Of a DNA stretch of 64,000 bases, positions 40,874 to 48,660 are shown piece after piece. The translations under genes were made by a program, and so were the position numbers. This DNA comes from Clostridia bacterium (lineage in GTDB: Bacteria; Bacillota; Clostridia; Christensenellales; Aristaeellaceae): contig JAFXQO010000062.1 of assembly GCA_017527065.1 (NCBI GenBank), positions 1 through 64,000 on the forward strand, in the 5' to 3' direction. Below the pieces are notes generated by a model, which saw nothing but the letters and a program-made list of their open reading frames with translations, was not told the DNA's origin and searched no databases. Position 1 is the stretch's first letter; each line of letters starts with the position of its first letter.

Positions 40874-41704
40874 CTAATTCAGATGATATATCCACTCCGA
40901 GGGCTTTACCACGGCGCTGCCCGCCTCGCGGTTCACCTGGCTGAGGACCATCAGCGCGGTCACCCCGTCCACGCGCTTCTTGCGCGGCTCGGCCGTGGCA
41001 ATGATCACGCCCGTGCCCACGACTTCCACGTCGAATTCTTTCATCAGGTCGTGCATGCCGCGCAGCGTGCCGCCGCCCTTCATGAAGTCGTCTATGATGA
41101 GCGCCTTCTGGCCGGGCGTCACAGCCCGCCGCGCCAGCGCCATGGTCTCGATGCGGTCTCCCGTTTCGCCGGAGATGTAGTTGATCTTCACGGCGCTGCC
41201 CTCGTAGGCCTTGGTGTCGCGCCGGGCGATCACCAGCGGCGCGTTCAGCATGCGCGCCGTCATCATGGCCACCGGGATGCCCTTCGTCTCCATGGTGAGC
41301 ACAAAGTCCGGAGCCTTGTCGTAATAGCGGCAGGCCAGGATCTCGCCCATCATCTCGCACAGGTCGGAATCGCAGGTGATGTCGTTCGTGTAGAGGAAAT
41401 CCCCCGGCAGCAGCCGCCCCGGCATGGACAGCTTGTCCGAGAGCGCCTCCAGCGCGGCGACGGCCCTCTGCTTCGAGGGAATGGCGCGGTAAATCACGCC
41501 GCCCGCCGCGCCGGCCACCGTGGTCAGCCGGCCCAGGTCGAACTGGGCGAAGGTATCCGCCAGGATGCTCAGATCCTCGCTGACCGTCGACTTGGCCGCG
41601 CCAAACATCTCCGTAAAATGCGACAGCGTGAAGATCCTGTTCGGCGAGGCTGTCAGGATCCGCGATATGGCCGCCAGCCGTTCATTGCGCTTGATGCGAT
41701 CCAT
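40874..41704 (-). CDS. purR: Purine operon repressor PurR (Bacillus type)
   Basis: This 276-residue regulator has an N-terminal winged helix (LSHFTEMFGAAKSTVSEDLS) and a C-terminal phosphoribosyltransferase-like domain with the PRPP loop ALIIDDFMKGGGT. In this family the C-terminal domain does not catalyse but senses PRPP and controls purine synthesis genes. It is the first gene of the minus-strand operon and diverges from murC. Candidate PurBox-like CCGAA elements lie in its promoter region, in line with autoregulation. Confidence 0.95.
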   Translation of the reverse strand: MDRIKRNERLAAISRILTASPNRIFTLSHFTEMFGAAKSTVSEDLSILADTFAQFDLGRLTTVAGAAGGVIYRAIPSKQRAVAALEALSDKLSMPGRLLPGDFLYTNDITCDSDLCEMMGEILACRYYDKAPDFVLTMETKGIPVAMMTARMLNAPLVIARRDTKAYEGSAVKINYISGETGDRIETMALARRAVTPGQKALIIDDFMKGGGTLRGMHDLMKEFDVEVVGTGVIIATAEPRKKRVDGVTALMVLSQVNREAGSAVVKPSEWIYHLN

Positions 41705-41740
41705 GGCTTATTCCATTCCCTTCCATATTATGGGCTCGCG

Positions 41741-41807
41741 CCGAAATCCGTATGGTAAACCGAATTTATTATACGGTAATCTCCTCCGCTTTTCTAGTAT
41801 TCCCGAA
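41741..41807. promoter_or_regulatory. Candidate PurBox elements (CCGAA) at the purR promoter
   Basis: CCGAA occurs at 41741-41745, 41760-41764 and 41803-41807. The last lies in ATTCCCGAATATT, 11 of 13 matches to the Lactococcus PurBox AWWWCCGAACWWT; the middle one matches 10 of 13. Only suggestive. Confidence 0.3.
41768..41796 (-). promoter_or_regulatory. Sigma-A promoter of purR
   Basis: On the minus strand TAGAAA (41796-41791) and TATAAT (41773-41768), 17-bp spacer, 64 bp before the start. Confidence 0.65.
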
Positions 41808-41869
41808 TATTTTTATGATTTTTTAACAGATCGTTAGCGTTTCTGCGCCGCCTGCCCCTTCATTTCCGG

Positions 41870-41898
41870 TTGCCGAAAAGGGAAGCCTGGCGTATAAT
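41870..41898 (+). promoter_or_regulatory. Sigma-A promoter of murC
   Basis: TTGCCG (41870-41875) and TATAAT (41893-41898), 17-bp spacer, 22 bp before ATG 41921. Confidence 0.78.
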
Positions 41899-41920
41899 AG
41901 GTTAAATTGGGAGTTCCAGT

Positions 41921-43360
41921 ATGATTAGAGGGATGAACGGTATGTCCGAAGCCATTCGCGCCGCGGGAAAGCGGCTCCACTTTATCGGGATCGGCGGCAG
42001 CTCCATGAGCGGGCTGGCGCGTTTCATGCTGCATGAGGGCTGCGTCGTCACCGGCTCCGACCGGGACCGCTCCCACAAGACCGAGGCCCTCGAGGCGCTG
42101 GGCATCGCCGTGTCCATCGGCCACCGGGCGGAAAACGTGCGCGGGGCCGATTTGGTGATCTACTCGGCCGCCATCCCGGAGAACAATCCGGAGCGCGCCG
42201 AGGCCGCGCGGCTGGGCATTCCCCAGATCGAGCGCGCGGTGCTGCTGGGCCGGCTCATGACCACCTTCGAGAACGCGGTGTGCGTCAGCGGCACCCACGG
42301 CAAGACCACCACCACCTCCATGCTCGCCCAGGTGTTCGTGGAGGCGGGGGAAGATCCCGGCGTGCACATCGGCGGCGAGCTGGACGCCATCGGCGGCGGC
42401 ACCCGCGTGGGCCGCGGCTCGACCTTCATCGCCGAAGCCTGCGAATACAGCGGCAGCTTCTGGCATTTCTTCCCCACCGTCGCCGTGATCCTGAACATCG
42501 ACGAGGACCATCTCGACTTCTACAAGGACCTGGACGACATCGAGGCGTCCTTCCGCCGTTTCGCCGGCCTGGTGCCCGAGACGGGCTGGGTCGTGGGCTG
42601 GGGCGGCGACAGCCGCGTGCGTCGCGTGCTCTCCGGCCTCAGATGTCACACCCGCACCTACGGTCTCGAACCTCACAACGAGCTGCGCGCCGAGGAAATC
42701 TCCTATGACGAGCTGGGCCGGCCGCACTTCACGGCCACGCTGTTCGGGCACCCGCTGGCGGAGGTCGAGCTGGCCGTGGCGGGCGAGAAGAACCTGCTGG
42801 ACGCCCTGGCCTGCATCGCCGTGGCGGACATCTGCCAGCTTCCCATGGGCAGCGTTTCGGCCACCCTCGGCCGCTTCACCGGCGCGCACCGGCGCTTCGA
42901 GCTGACCAGCGTCACCGACGGCGTGCGGCTGTATACCGACTACGCCCACAACCCCGCCGAAATGCAGACCGCCATACACATCGCCTCCATGCAGCCCCAC
43001 AACGCCCTCTGGGCCGTGTGGCAGCCCCACACCTATTCCCGCACCAAGACGCTGTTCGACGGCTTCATGAACACCTTCAGCGAAGCCGATTTCGTGCTGG
43101 TGACCGACATCATGGGCGCGCGGGAAGCCGACCCCGGCGATATCAACACGCCGATGCTCATCGACGGGCTGACAAAGCGCGGTGTGAAGGCCGTATACAC
43201 GCCCACCTTCAACGACGCGGAACGCTATCTGCGCGAACACTGGCACCCGGACGACCTTGTCATCACCCTGGGCTGCGGCAACATCGACCTCCTGAACGAG
43301 CAGATCGCGCTGCACGGCGACACGGAAAAACCGGCGCCGTCTCCCGCGGAGGAGGACTGA
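41921..43360 (+). CDS. murC: UDP-N-acetylmuramate-L-alanine ligase MurC
   Basis: This 479-residue Mur ligase adds L-alanine to UDP-MurNAc in peptidoglycan synthesis. Features in order: FIGIGGSSMSGLARFML (N-terminal UDP-binding domain), the P-loop GTHGKTTTT (Lys128), EACEYSGSF, NIDEDHLDFY (MurC signature with metal ligands), DYAHNPAEM (C-terminal domain) and PHTYSRTK. GGGAG supports ATG 41921; ATG 41942 is a possible alternative with its own GAGGG. It has its own promoter and is followed 3 bp later by ybaK. Confidence 0.95.
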   Translation: MIRGMNGMSEAIRAAGKRLHFIGIGGSSMSGLARFMLHEGCVVTGSDRDRSHKTEALEALGIAVSIGHRAENVRGADLVIYSAAIPENNPERAEAARLGIPQIERAVLLGRLMTTFENAVCVSGTHGKTTTTSMLAQVFVEAGEDPGVHIGGELDAIGGGTRVGRGSTFIAEACEYSGSFWHFFPTVAVILNIDEDHLDFYKDLDDIEASFRRFAGLVPETGWVVGWGGDSRVRRVLSGLRCHTRTYGLEPHNELRAEEISYDELGRPHFTATLFGHPLAEVELAVAGEKNLLDALACIAVADICQLPMGSVSATLGRFTGAHRRFELTSVTDGVRLYTDYAHNPAEMQTAIHIASMQPHNALWAVWQPHTYSRTKTLFDGFMNTFSEADFVLVTDIMGAREADPGDINTPMLIDGLTKRGVKAVYTPTFNDAERYLREHWHPDDLVITLGCGNIDLLNEQIALHGDTEKPAPSPAEED

Positions 43361-43363
43361 GCC

Positions 43364-43840
43364 ATGGCCGAGGTCAAGACGAACGCGGTGCGCATCGTTG
43401 AAACGCACGGAGCGGCGTATGCGCTGCACACCTATCCATGCAAGGAACCGCTGGACGGCGTGACCGTGGCCGGCAAGCTCGGCGCGGATGTGGCGCGCGT
43501 GTTCAAGACGCTGGTCACGCAGGGAAAGAGCGGCGCGTATTTCGTGTTCGTGATCCCCGCGGCGAAGGAGCTGGACCTGAAGAAAGCGGCCCGCTCCGTG
43601 GGCGAAAAGGCCGTGGCGATGATCCCCGTGAAGGACATCAACAGGGTCACGGGCTACGTGCGCGGCGGCTGCAGCCCCGTCGGGATGAAGAAGCCCTACG
43701 TCACGCGCATCGACCGATCCGCGCTGGCGCAGGAGAGGGTCTTCGTGAGCGCCGGACGGCTGGGCCAGCAAATGGAGCTGAGCCCCGAAAAGCTGGCCGA
43801 AATCGCCGGCGCCGCCTTCGACGATCTCACCATGGCATAG
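43364..43840 (+). CDS. ybaK: YbaK/EbsC-family Cys-tRNA(Pro) deacylase
   Basis: This 158-residue editing protein hydrolyses mischarged Cys-tRNA(Pro). The YbaK fold signatures are visible: HTYPCKEPLDGVTVA, FKTLVTQGKSGAYFVFVIPA, KELDLKKAARSVG and GYVRGGCSPVGMKK, where the Lys residue and Gly loop shape the active site. It follows murC with three bases between stop and start, so it is co-transcribed. No RNA gene follows. Confidence 0.93.
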   Translation: MAEVKTNAVRIVETHGAAYALHTYPCKEPLDGVTVAGKLGADVARVFKTLVTQGKSGAYFVFVIPAAKELDLKKAARSVGEKAVAMIPVKDINRVTGYVRGGCSPVGMKKPYVTRIDRSALAQERVFVSAGRLGQQMELSPEKLAEIAGAAFDDLTMA

Positions 43841-43919
43841 AGGCCGCGTGAACCTGTTCAGACGCGACAGAGAAAAAAGTACCAACCCTGACTTTGCATA
43901 AAAACATAGTTCAGGCCAC

Positions 43920-43961
43920 TGACAAAGCCCTGCATTTCAACCGAGATGCAGGGCTTTGTCA
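43920..43961. repeat. 16-bp perfect hairpin between ybaK and CotH genes
   Basis: TGACAAAGCCCTGCAT (43920-43935) pairs with ATGCAGGGCTTTGTCA (43946-43961). No T-run on either strand, so it may be a bidirectional roadblock between the converging genes or an insertion relic. The surrounding 43841-43998 is AT-richer than the rest and shows no gene. Confidence 0.55.
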
Positions 43962-43998
43962 CTGGTCCGAAAGAAGACCTCATATTGACTTTTTTATA

Positions 43999-46125
43999 TC
44001 AGCTGTTGTGCCCGGCGGCGCGGCGGAGGGCCAGGATCGCCGCCAGCAGGACGGCACTCCATATCGCGAGCTGCACCCACTGGCCGCTCCGGTCGGCCTG
44101 CGCCGTGGAGAACGGGAAATCCCCGCCGCCTGAGAATCCTTCCGGTCTGCCCGATCTTTCGCTCGATCTATCCGGCGCGGCCGAAGACTGAGGCGCTTGC
44201 GCGCCGCCGTCATCACTGCCACTCCGCGTGTCGGAAGGGGGCGTGAAGCCCGAGAAGTCCTGCCCGCCGCTCGGCGAGCCGGAAGGGGGCGTGAAGCTGC
44301 CTTCTCCGCCGGAGAAACCGGACATGCCGCCAGAGAAACCGGAAGGCATCCTGGCGCTTCCGCCGCCTGTGTCTCCGCCGAAGCCACCGCCGCCGCCGAA
44401 GCCGCCGCCGCTGCTCATGCTGCCCATATCCCCGGTGGATATATCGCTGGCGTCCACAAGGGCGGCGCTGTTCGCGCGCTGTTCCTGCGTGGTGGAGGGA
44501 ATCGTGCCGTCAAGCTGGCCGCGGACGCTTTCGCCGCGCTTCCGGCAGAAGGTCTGCAGCGTGTCGACCGCTTTTTCAAAGGCGTCCATGTCATAGAAAG
44601 CGGATTCGTCCTTTTCCAGATGGGGCGTTATCATTTCCTTCACACGGTCGATCTCTTCCGCCAGCCAGCCGCTCTCGATGTTTTCCGAGATGAACCGGTC
44701 ATAGGCCTCGTGATAGGCGGCCAGGGCGTCTTCATCGTTGAAGATCCAGGCGATCAGCGGGCGGGAATCCGTCGTGCCGCTGCTCACGGGCGAGTCGATG
44801 GGCGAATTGACCGTCGAGGTGGCGTTCGAGCCGGCGGAGAAGCCGCCGAAGGCCAGGTTGTAATCCCAGGGAATGATGGACAGCTGGCCCTTTTCCTCGT
44901 AGAGGTAGTAGTTGTGCACCATCATGCCGGTGTAGCTGTCGTCGTTGCACAGGAAGTTGTGTACGGCCAGGTAATTGATCACCTCGTCCGTGTTGACGAC
45001 GGATTGGATGTCCTCCCCGGCGTTCAGCTTGCGCAGCGACTCGATCAGGCGGGTCTTGTCATTCGTCTTGATCTCCGTCTTGGCGTTGTTGAAGATGTTC
45101 GAGTAGCTGTCCGGGTCGTCGTCGGAATAGATCAGCTTCACGTCGTCGTTGCCCATGCCAAAGTTGAAGCCGCCGAATCCCCCGAAATCACTGATGTCGA
45201 AATCGCCGCCTTCCGGCCTGGCGCCGAAGCTGAAGCCCTCGCCGTCCGCGTCTGTGGAGAAGGTGAATCCCTCCGGCATCTGGGGCATATTCTGCGCGCC
45301 GCCGCCGCTGAACGGATTGAAATCGCCCTGGGGCATCTGCGGCATTGCGCCGCCTGCCATCTGCGGCATTTCACCCTGCGGGAAGGCCGTCTGCCCCTCC
45401 GCGGGCGCTTCGCCGTCGGAAGAGGCGCTTTCGCCCTCCGCTCCGTCGTCCTCGCTCACGCGGAACTTCTCAAAGTCGAAGTCGCGTCCGTTGCCTCGGC
45501 CGCCGCCGAAGGAGAGGCTGTCCGGCTTGTAGAGCTCGCCCTTCGTCATGCCGTTGCGGTCCATGAAGGCGTCCTCAACGCCCTCCACCGCCAGATACAG
45601 GCCCCAGGGCTCGCCGTTGACGTTGATCTGCACATAGCTGCACAGCGGCGAGGCCACGCCCATGCGGTTCATGAGGGTGTAGGCGAGGTAGTCCTTCATC
45701 ATGGTGGCGTCCTGGATGAGGTTGTTCAGGCTCAGCTTGTCCAGGCCGTGATAGGTCATGCCGTCCGCGAAGTGGTCGAATTCCAGTTTAAAGGAGTAGC
45801 GGGTGGAGCCCAGCGTCGCCACGGAGGACAGCGACGTATTGCCCTTGGCCCGGATGGCCACGTTGTTGTACTTCTCGCCGTCGATGACGACGTTGCACGC
45901 TCTGTATTCCTCGACGGTGGCGTTGGCGATCAAATCGTCCCAGTCATCCATGGTGATGTCTATGGTGTGCACCACGCTCTGGTCGAACAGAAGGCTCTCG
46001 TAGCCCACGGTATGGCTTCCGTCGCCCCGCACGGGCTCCACGATGCCCCACAGCAGGATCGCCAGCGCCAGCATGATGGCCGTGCCCGCGCAGCACACCC
46101 GATCAATACGCTTGTTTCTCAGCAT
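43999..46125 (-). CDS. CotH-family protein kinase-like surface protein
   Basis: This 708-residue protein has an N-terminal membrane helix (about 13-30), a CotH kinase domain (about 50-520) and a C-terminal membrane helix (about 683-700). Kinase-type features are IRAKGNTSL (Lys/Arg site), NNLIQDATMMKDYLAYTLMN, WGLYLAVEGVEDAF and the metal-binding IIPWDYNLAFGG. A Met/Gln/Gly/Pro-rich insert (about 200-320) and a long Gly/Ser/Pro-rich tail (about 575-680) are unusual low-complexity regions. The topology places the kinase outside the membrane. CotH phosphorylates spore coat proteins in Bacillus; here it is paired with DUF4956 and VTC genes, a recurring trio. Confidence 0.88.
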   Translation of the reverse strand: MLRNKRIDRVCCAGTAIMLALAILLWGIVEPVRGDGSHTVGYESLLFDQSVVHTIDITMDDWDDLIANATVEEYRACNVVIDGEKYNNVAIRAKGNTSLSSVATLGSTRYSFKLEFDHFADGMTYHGLDKLSLNNLIQDATMMKDYLAYTLMNRMGVASPLCSYVQINVNGEPWGLYLAVEGVEDAFMDRNGMTKGELYKPDSLSFGGGRGNGRDFDFEKFRVSEDDGAEGESASSDGEAPAEGQTAFPQGEMPQMAGGAMPQMPQGDFNPFSGGGAQNMPQMPEGFTFSTDADGEGFSFGARPEGGDFDISDFGGFGGFNFGMGNDDVKLIYSDDDPDSYSNIFNNAKTEIKTNDKTRLIESLRKLNAGEDIQSVVNTDEVINYLAVHNFLCNDDSYTGMMVHNYYLYEEKGQLSIIPWDYNLAFGGFSAGSNATSTVNSPIDSPVSSGTTDSRPLIAWIFNDEDALAAYHEAYDRFISENIESGWLAEEIDRVKEMITPHLEKDESAFYDMDAFEKAVDTLQTFCRKRGESVRGQLDGTIPSTTQEQRANSAALVDASDISTGDMGSMSSGGGFGGGGGFGGDTGGGSARMPSGFSGGMSGFSGGEGSFTPPSGSPSGGQDFSGFTPPSDTRSGSDDGGAQAPQSSAAPDRSSERSGRPEGFSGGGDFPFSTAQADRSGQWVQLAIWSAVLLAAILALRRAAGHNS

Positions 46126-46129
46126 GGGA

Positions 46130-46801
46130 TCACCCCATATAATCGCCGTTGTAGCTCACCAGCACCGCGCTGCTCACGCCGTTCATCTCGGACAGTTTCG
46201 TGATGAAATCCGTACTGTTGTTTTTCAGGGTCACCTCGTAGGTCAGCTCGATGCTGCCCTTCTGGGCGCTCTTGCTCTTCACGACCGCTTTGTCGGCGTT
46301 CTGCTTGAGGTAGGAAACGACCTGGTCCTCAGTCTGGCCGTTGTCGCAGGAGATGACGGCGATGAAGGGCTTCTGGGCGGATTTTCGATTGCAGAACACG
46401 ATCATGATGAGGCCGATGATGACGCTGCCGAAGACAGCCAGCGGGATAAAGCCCGCGGCCAGCACGATGCCGCCCGCGATGGCCCAGAACAGGAACGCGA
46501 TGTCCATGGGCTCCTTGATGGCCGTGCGGAAGCGCACGATGGACAGCGCGCCAACCATACCCAGGGACAGCACGACGTTGGAGGTGACGGCCAGTATCAC
46601 CATGGTGGTGATCATCGTCATGGCGACCAGCGAGCCGCCGAAAGCCTGGGAAAACATGACGCCCGAATAGGTCTTCTTATACACGAAGTAGATGAACAGG
46701 CCGAGGAAGAAGGAAAGCACCAGGGCGATGGCCATGTCGGTGAGGGATACGGCGGTCACATTCTCCAGATACGAGGATTTGAAAATGTCGTTGAATGTCA
46801 T
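46130..46801 (-). CDS. DUF4956 membrane protein
   Basis: This 223-residue protein has about four membrane helices in residues 20-140, then a cytoplasmic alpha/beta domain. GMVGALSIVRFRTAIKEP is the DUF4956 signature and probably forms a polar, Arg-containing site between helices. ATG 46801 is used since AGGAG lies 10 bp upstream; an upstream GTG touches that site. It starts 33 bp after the VTC gene stop and ends 4 bp before cotH, so the three are one operon. No activity is established for the family. Confidence 0.87.
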   Translation of the reverse strand: MTFNDIFKSSYLENVTAVSLTDMAIALVLSFFLGLFIYFVYKKTYSGVMFSQAFGGSLVAMTMITTMVILAVTSNVVLSLGMVGALSIVRFRTAIKEPMDIAFLFWAIAGGIVLAAGFIPLAVFGSVIIGLIMIVFCNRKSAQKPFIAVISCDNGQTEDQVVSYLKQNADKAVVKSKSAQKGSIELTYEVTLKNNSTDFITKLSEMNGVSSAVLVSYNGDYMG

Positions 46802-46834
46802 GGGATGCACGCTCCTATTCTGTTGTTTTTTGGG

Positions 46835-47506
46835 TTATCGGTAAACGCGGCAGGCGGCGTATTTGGAGAAGGCCGTGGGCGCGCGGCTCTTGAGCGCCGC
46901 GGCCCGGCGGATCACGCTGGGAAGGTAGCCGTCCCACTTGACCTCCAGCAGCGTCACGTCGTCCTCCACCGGCAGGGTCAGTCCCTCCGGGTTCAGGAAG
47001 TCCCGCGGCGCGCCGGTGCGGATGGCCCAGTCTATGGTCACGCGCACGTTGCCCGGCCCGTACACAAAGGGCACGCGCTTGTACTCCACCACGGTCTTCG
47101 GCGCGAGGCGCCGCGTCTTCATATCCACATACAGCGCCGCCAGCAGGGGCCGGTCGCTGGTCACGAGCCAGGCGATGTCGCCCATGAGGATCCGCTGCGT
47201 CTCCTCCAGGGTCAGCCGGGCCTGGGGCTTGCAACCTACGCCATCCCGCTTCATCTTGCATTCGAGCATGATGTAGGAGAGATCGTCGTTGTAGTATCTG
47301 ATGCGGAATTTCCGGCGCTCGTTCACGCCGTCCAGCTTCTCATGCAGCGCCGTGTCCATCGGGTCGTCGAAATACAGGCTGCGGATGCGGTAATAGCCCT
47401 TTTCGGCGGCGTGCGGGTCGATCTTCGCCACGGCGCTCAGGTTGGTGCGAATCGCGGCGGCGTCGCCCGCGGAGATGATGTGCTTGATTTCATGCCGGTA
47501 ATCCAT
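46835..47506 (-). CDS. VTC-domain polyphosphate polymerase-like protein
   Basis: This 223-residue protein has the VTC/CYTH triphosphate-tunnel fold. Tunnel residues are visible: HEIKHIIS, YYRIRSLYFDD, RRKFRIRYYND, LECKMKRDG, VEYKRVPF and LLEVKWDGYLP, alternating basic and acidic on successive strands as in yeast Vtc4, which polymerises phosphate from ATP. It is the first gene of the trio with DUF4956 and CotH. There is no SPX domain or membrane helix of its own; the DUF4956 partner may tether it. The region upstream (47507-47774) has no further gene. Confidence 0.88.
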   Translation of the reverse strand: MDYRHEIKHIISAGDAAAIRTNLSAVAKIDPHAAEKGYYRIRSLYFDDPMDTALHEKLDGVNERRKFRIRYYNDDLSYIMLECKMKRDGVGCKPQARLTLEETQRILMGDIAWLVTSDRPLLAALYVDMKTRRLAPKTVVEYKRVPFVYGPGNVRVTIDWAIRTGAPRDFLNPEGLTLPVEDDVTLLEVKWDGYLPSVIRRAAALKSRAPTAFSKYAACRVYR

Positions 47507-47722
47507 TCCGCTTTCCTCCCTTCCGCTGAAGAATGGTTTTCCGACTCAGCAAAGCCATTCTATCAGGAAAAACCAAACAGGAAATGATGAAATTGAAAAC
47601 AAACCATGGAAAAGGCGGCCTCTGACATGAAGAATCTGTAAATAAAAAGGGAACGGACGCCCGGCCGTCCCAGGCGGACACGGCCTGTTGAAAAATAAAT
47701 ACACAAGACGTCCTTTTTCTGG

Positions 47723-47728
47723 TATAAT
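47723..47728 (+). promoter_or_regulatory. Probable -10 element of the CPBP gene
   Basis: TATAAT with a poor -35 (TACACA at 47700-47705, 17 bp upstream). 47 bp before the start. Confidence 0.45.
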
Positions 47729-47774
47729 AGGGGGCGGGCAAAGGAAACGCGGTCGGAATATGCGGAGGGAACGA

Positions 47775-48461
47775 ATGCTCATTCAGAAAAAGAAACCCGG
47801 CTTTCAAACCATTCTCCTGTCCCTGTGCGGCTTTGTGCTCTTGTGGGCCGTCGTGACGGACGCGTGGGGGTATTCATCCCATTTGGCATTCGGCCATGGC
47901 GACTATATCTACGCCTATCTCAGCCGCCTGATTTGGGTGGCTCCCGCCCTATGGCTCATCCTGCGGCATGGTTCATTCCTGCGCCTTGGCAGGGAAACAC
48001 TCTTTTCCTGGCCGGTCTTTAACAGGTCCTTCGCCATTGTTCTGGCTGTATCGGTTCTTTTTCCCTTGATCGAGATGTTTGTGGTCCACGGCGGTTTCTG
48101 GCTGAATCCCTCCGTCAATCTTCCGCTGGAGATCGTCAAGTTTATCCTGGTCGGTTTTGTGGAAGAGACGGTTTTCCGGGGCTGGGGGTACAACGCCCTG
48201 TCTTCCCTGGGGGAAACCGCCGCGGACCGGAAGGCGGTCATTTGCTCCACCGCGTTTTTCATATTACTGCATTGGCCCGCCTATTTCATCAGGCTCTGCC
48301 GCCTGGGAACGATGGACTATCAGGCCTGGCTGGGGCAGTGCCTCGCGGCGGCCATATGGGGCGTCATAGGCTGCCTTCTCCTGAAAAAGGGAAAGACGCT
48401 GTGGAACCCGATCATCGCCCATACGGTTTATGATATTCTCATCATACTGTTTGTCGGCTGA
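47775..48461 (+). CDS. CPBP-family intramembrane glutamic protease
   Basis: This 228-residue protein has about six to seven membrane helices and the CPBP/Abi (Rce1-like) motifs: VEETVFRGWGYN (motif 1, EExxxR), ILLHWPAY (motif 2, FxxxH type) and IAHTVYDILI (motif 3, HxxxN/D). These acidic and His residues form the active site within the membrane. ATG 47775 follows GGAGGG by 5 bp. Roles in this family range from bacteriocin immunity to processing of small membrane peptides. It stands alone here with its own promoter element, no bacteriocin gene nearby. Confidence 0.87.
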   Translation: MLIQKKKPGFQTILLSLCGFVLLWAVVTDAWGYSSHLAFGHGDYIYAYLSRLIWVAPALWLILRHGSFLRLGRETLFSWPVFNRSFAIVLAVSVLFPLIEMFVVHGGFWLNPSVNLPLEIVKFILVGFVEETVFRGWGYNALSSLGETAADRKAVICSTAFFILLHWPAYFIRLCRLGTMDYQAWLGQCLAAAIWGVIGCLLLKKGKTLWNPIIAHTVYDILIILFVG

Positions 48462-48565
48462 CACGGCGAACGCACTGGCGCATGTTCCCGCTGCGCCGCG
48501 GGATACGGCCTGATAAACCAACGGCCTTCCGCGTCAACAATAGTGCAATCCTTCCCGGAATGTGT

Positions 48566-48571
48566 TATAAT
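48566..48571 (+). promoter_or_regulatory. Probable -10 element of the beta-galactosidase gene
   Basis: TATAAT; the -35 at the right spacing is only GTGCAA. 90 bp before the start. Confidence 0.45.
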
Positions 48572-48660
48572 ACCATCGGAAGGTCATCGGCCGCCCCCGC
48601 ACGGCACGCGGCGGCTCATCGTATTTCAGCTTCATATCTCACAGCGAAGGAGGCCATGTC

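Noticed and set aside
43920..43961. Perfect hairpin considered as a small RNA or tRNA relic
   Set aside because: It lacks tRNA arms, an identifiable promoter and a terminator T-run; it is simply a long inverted repeat between converging genes.
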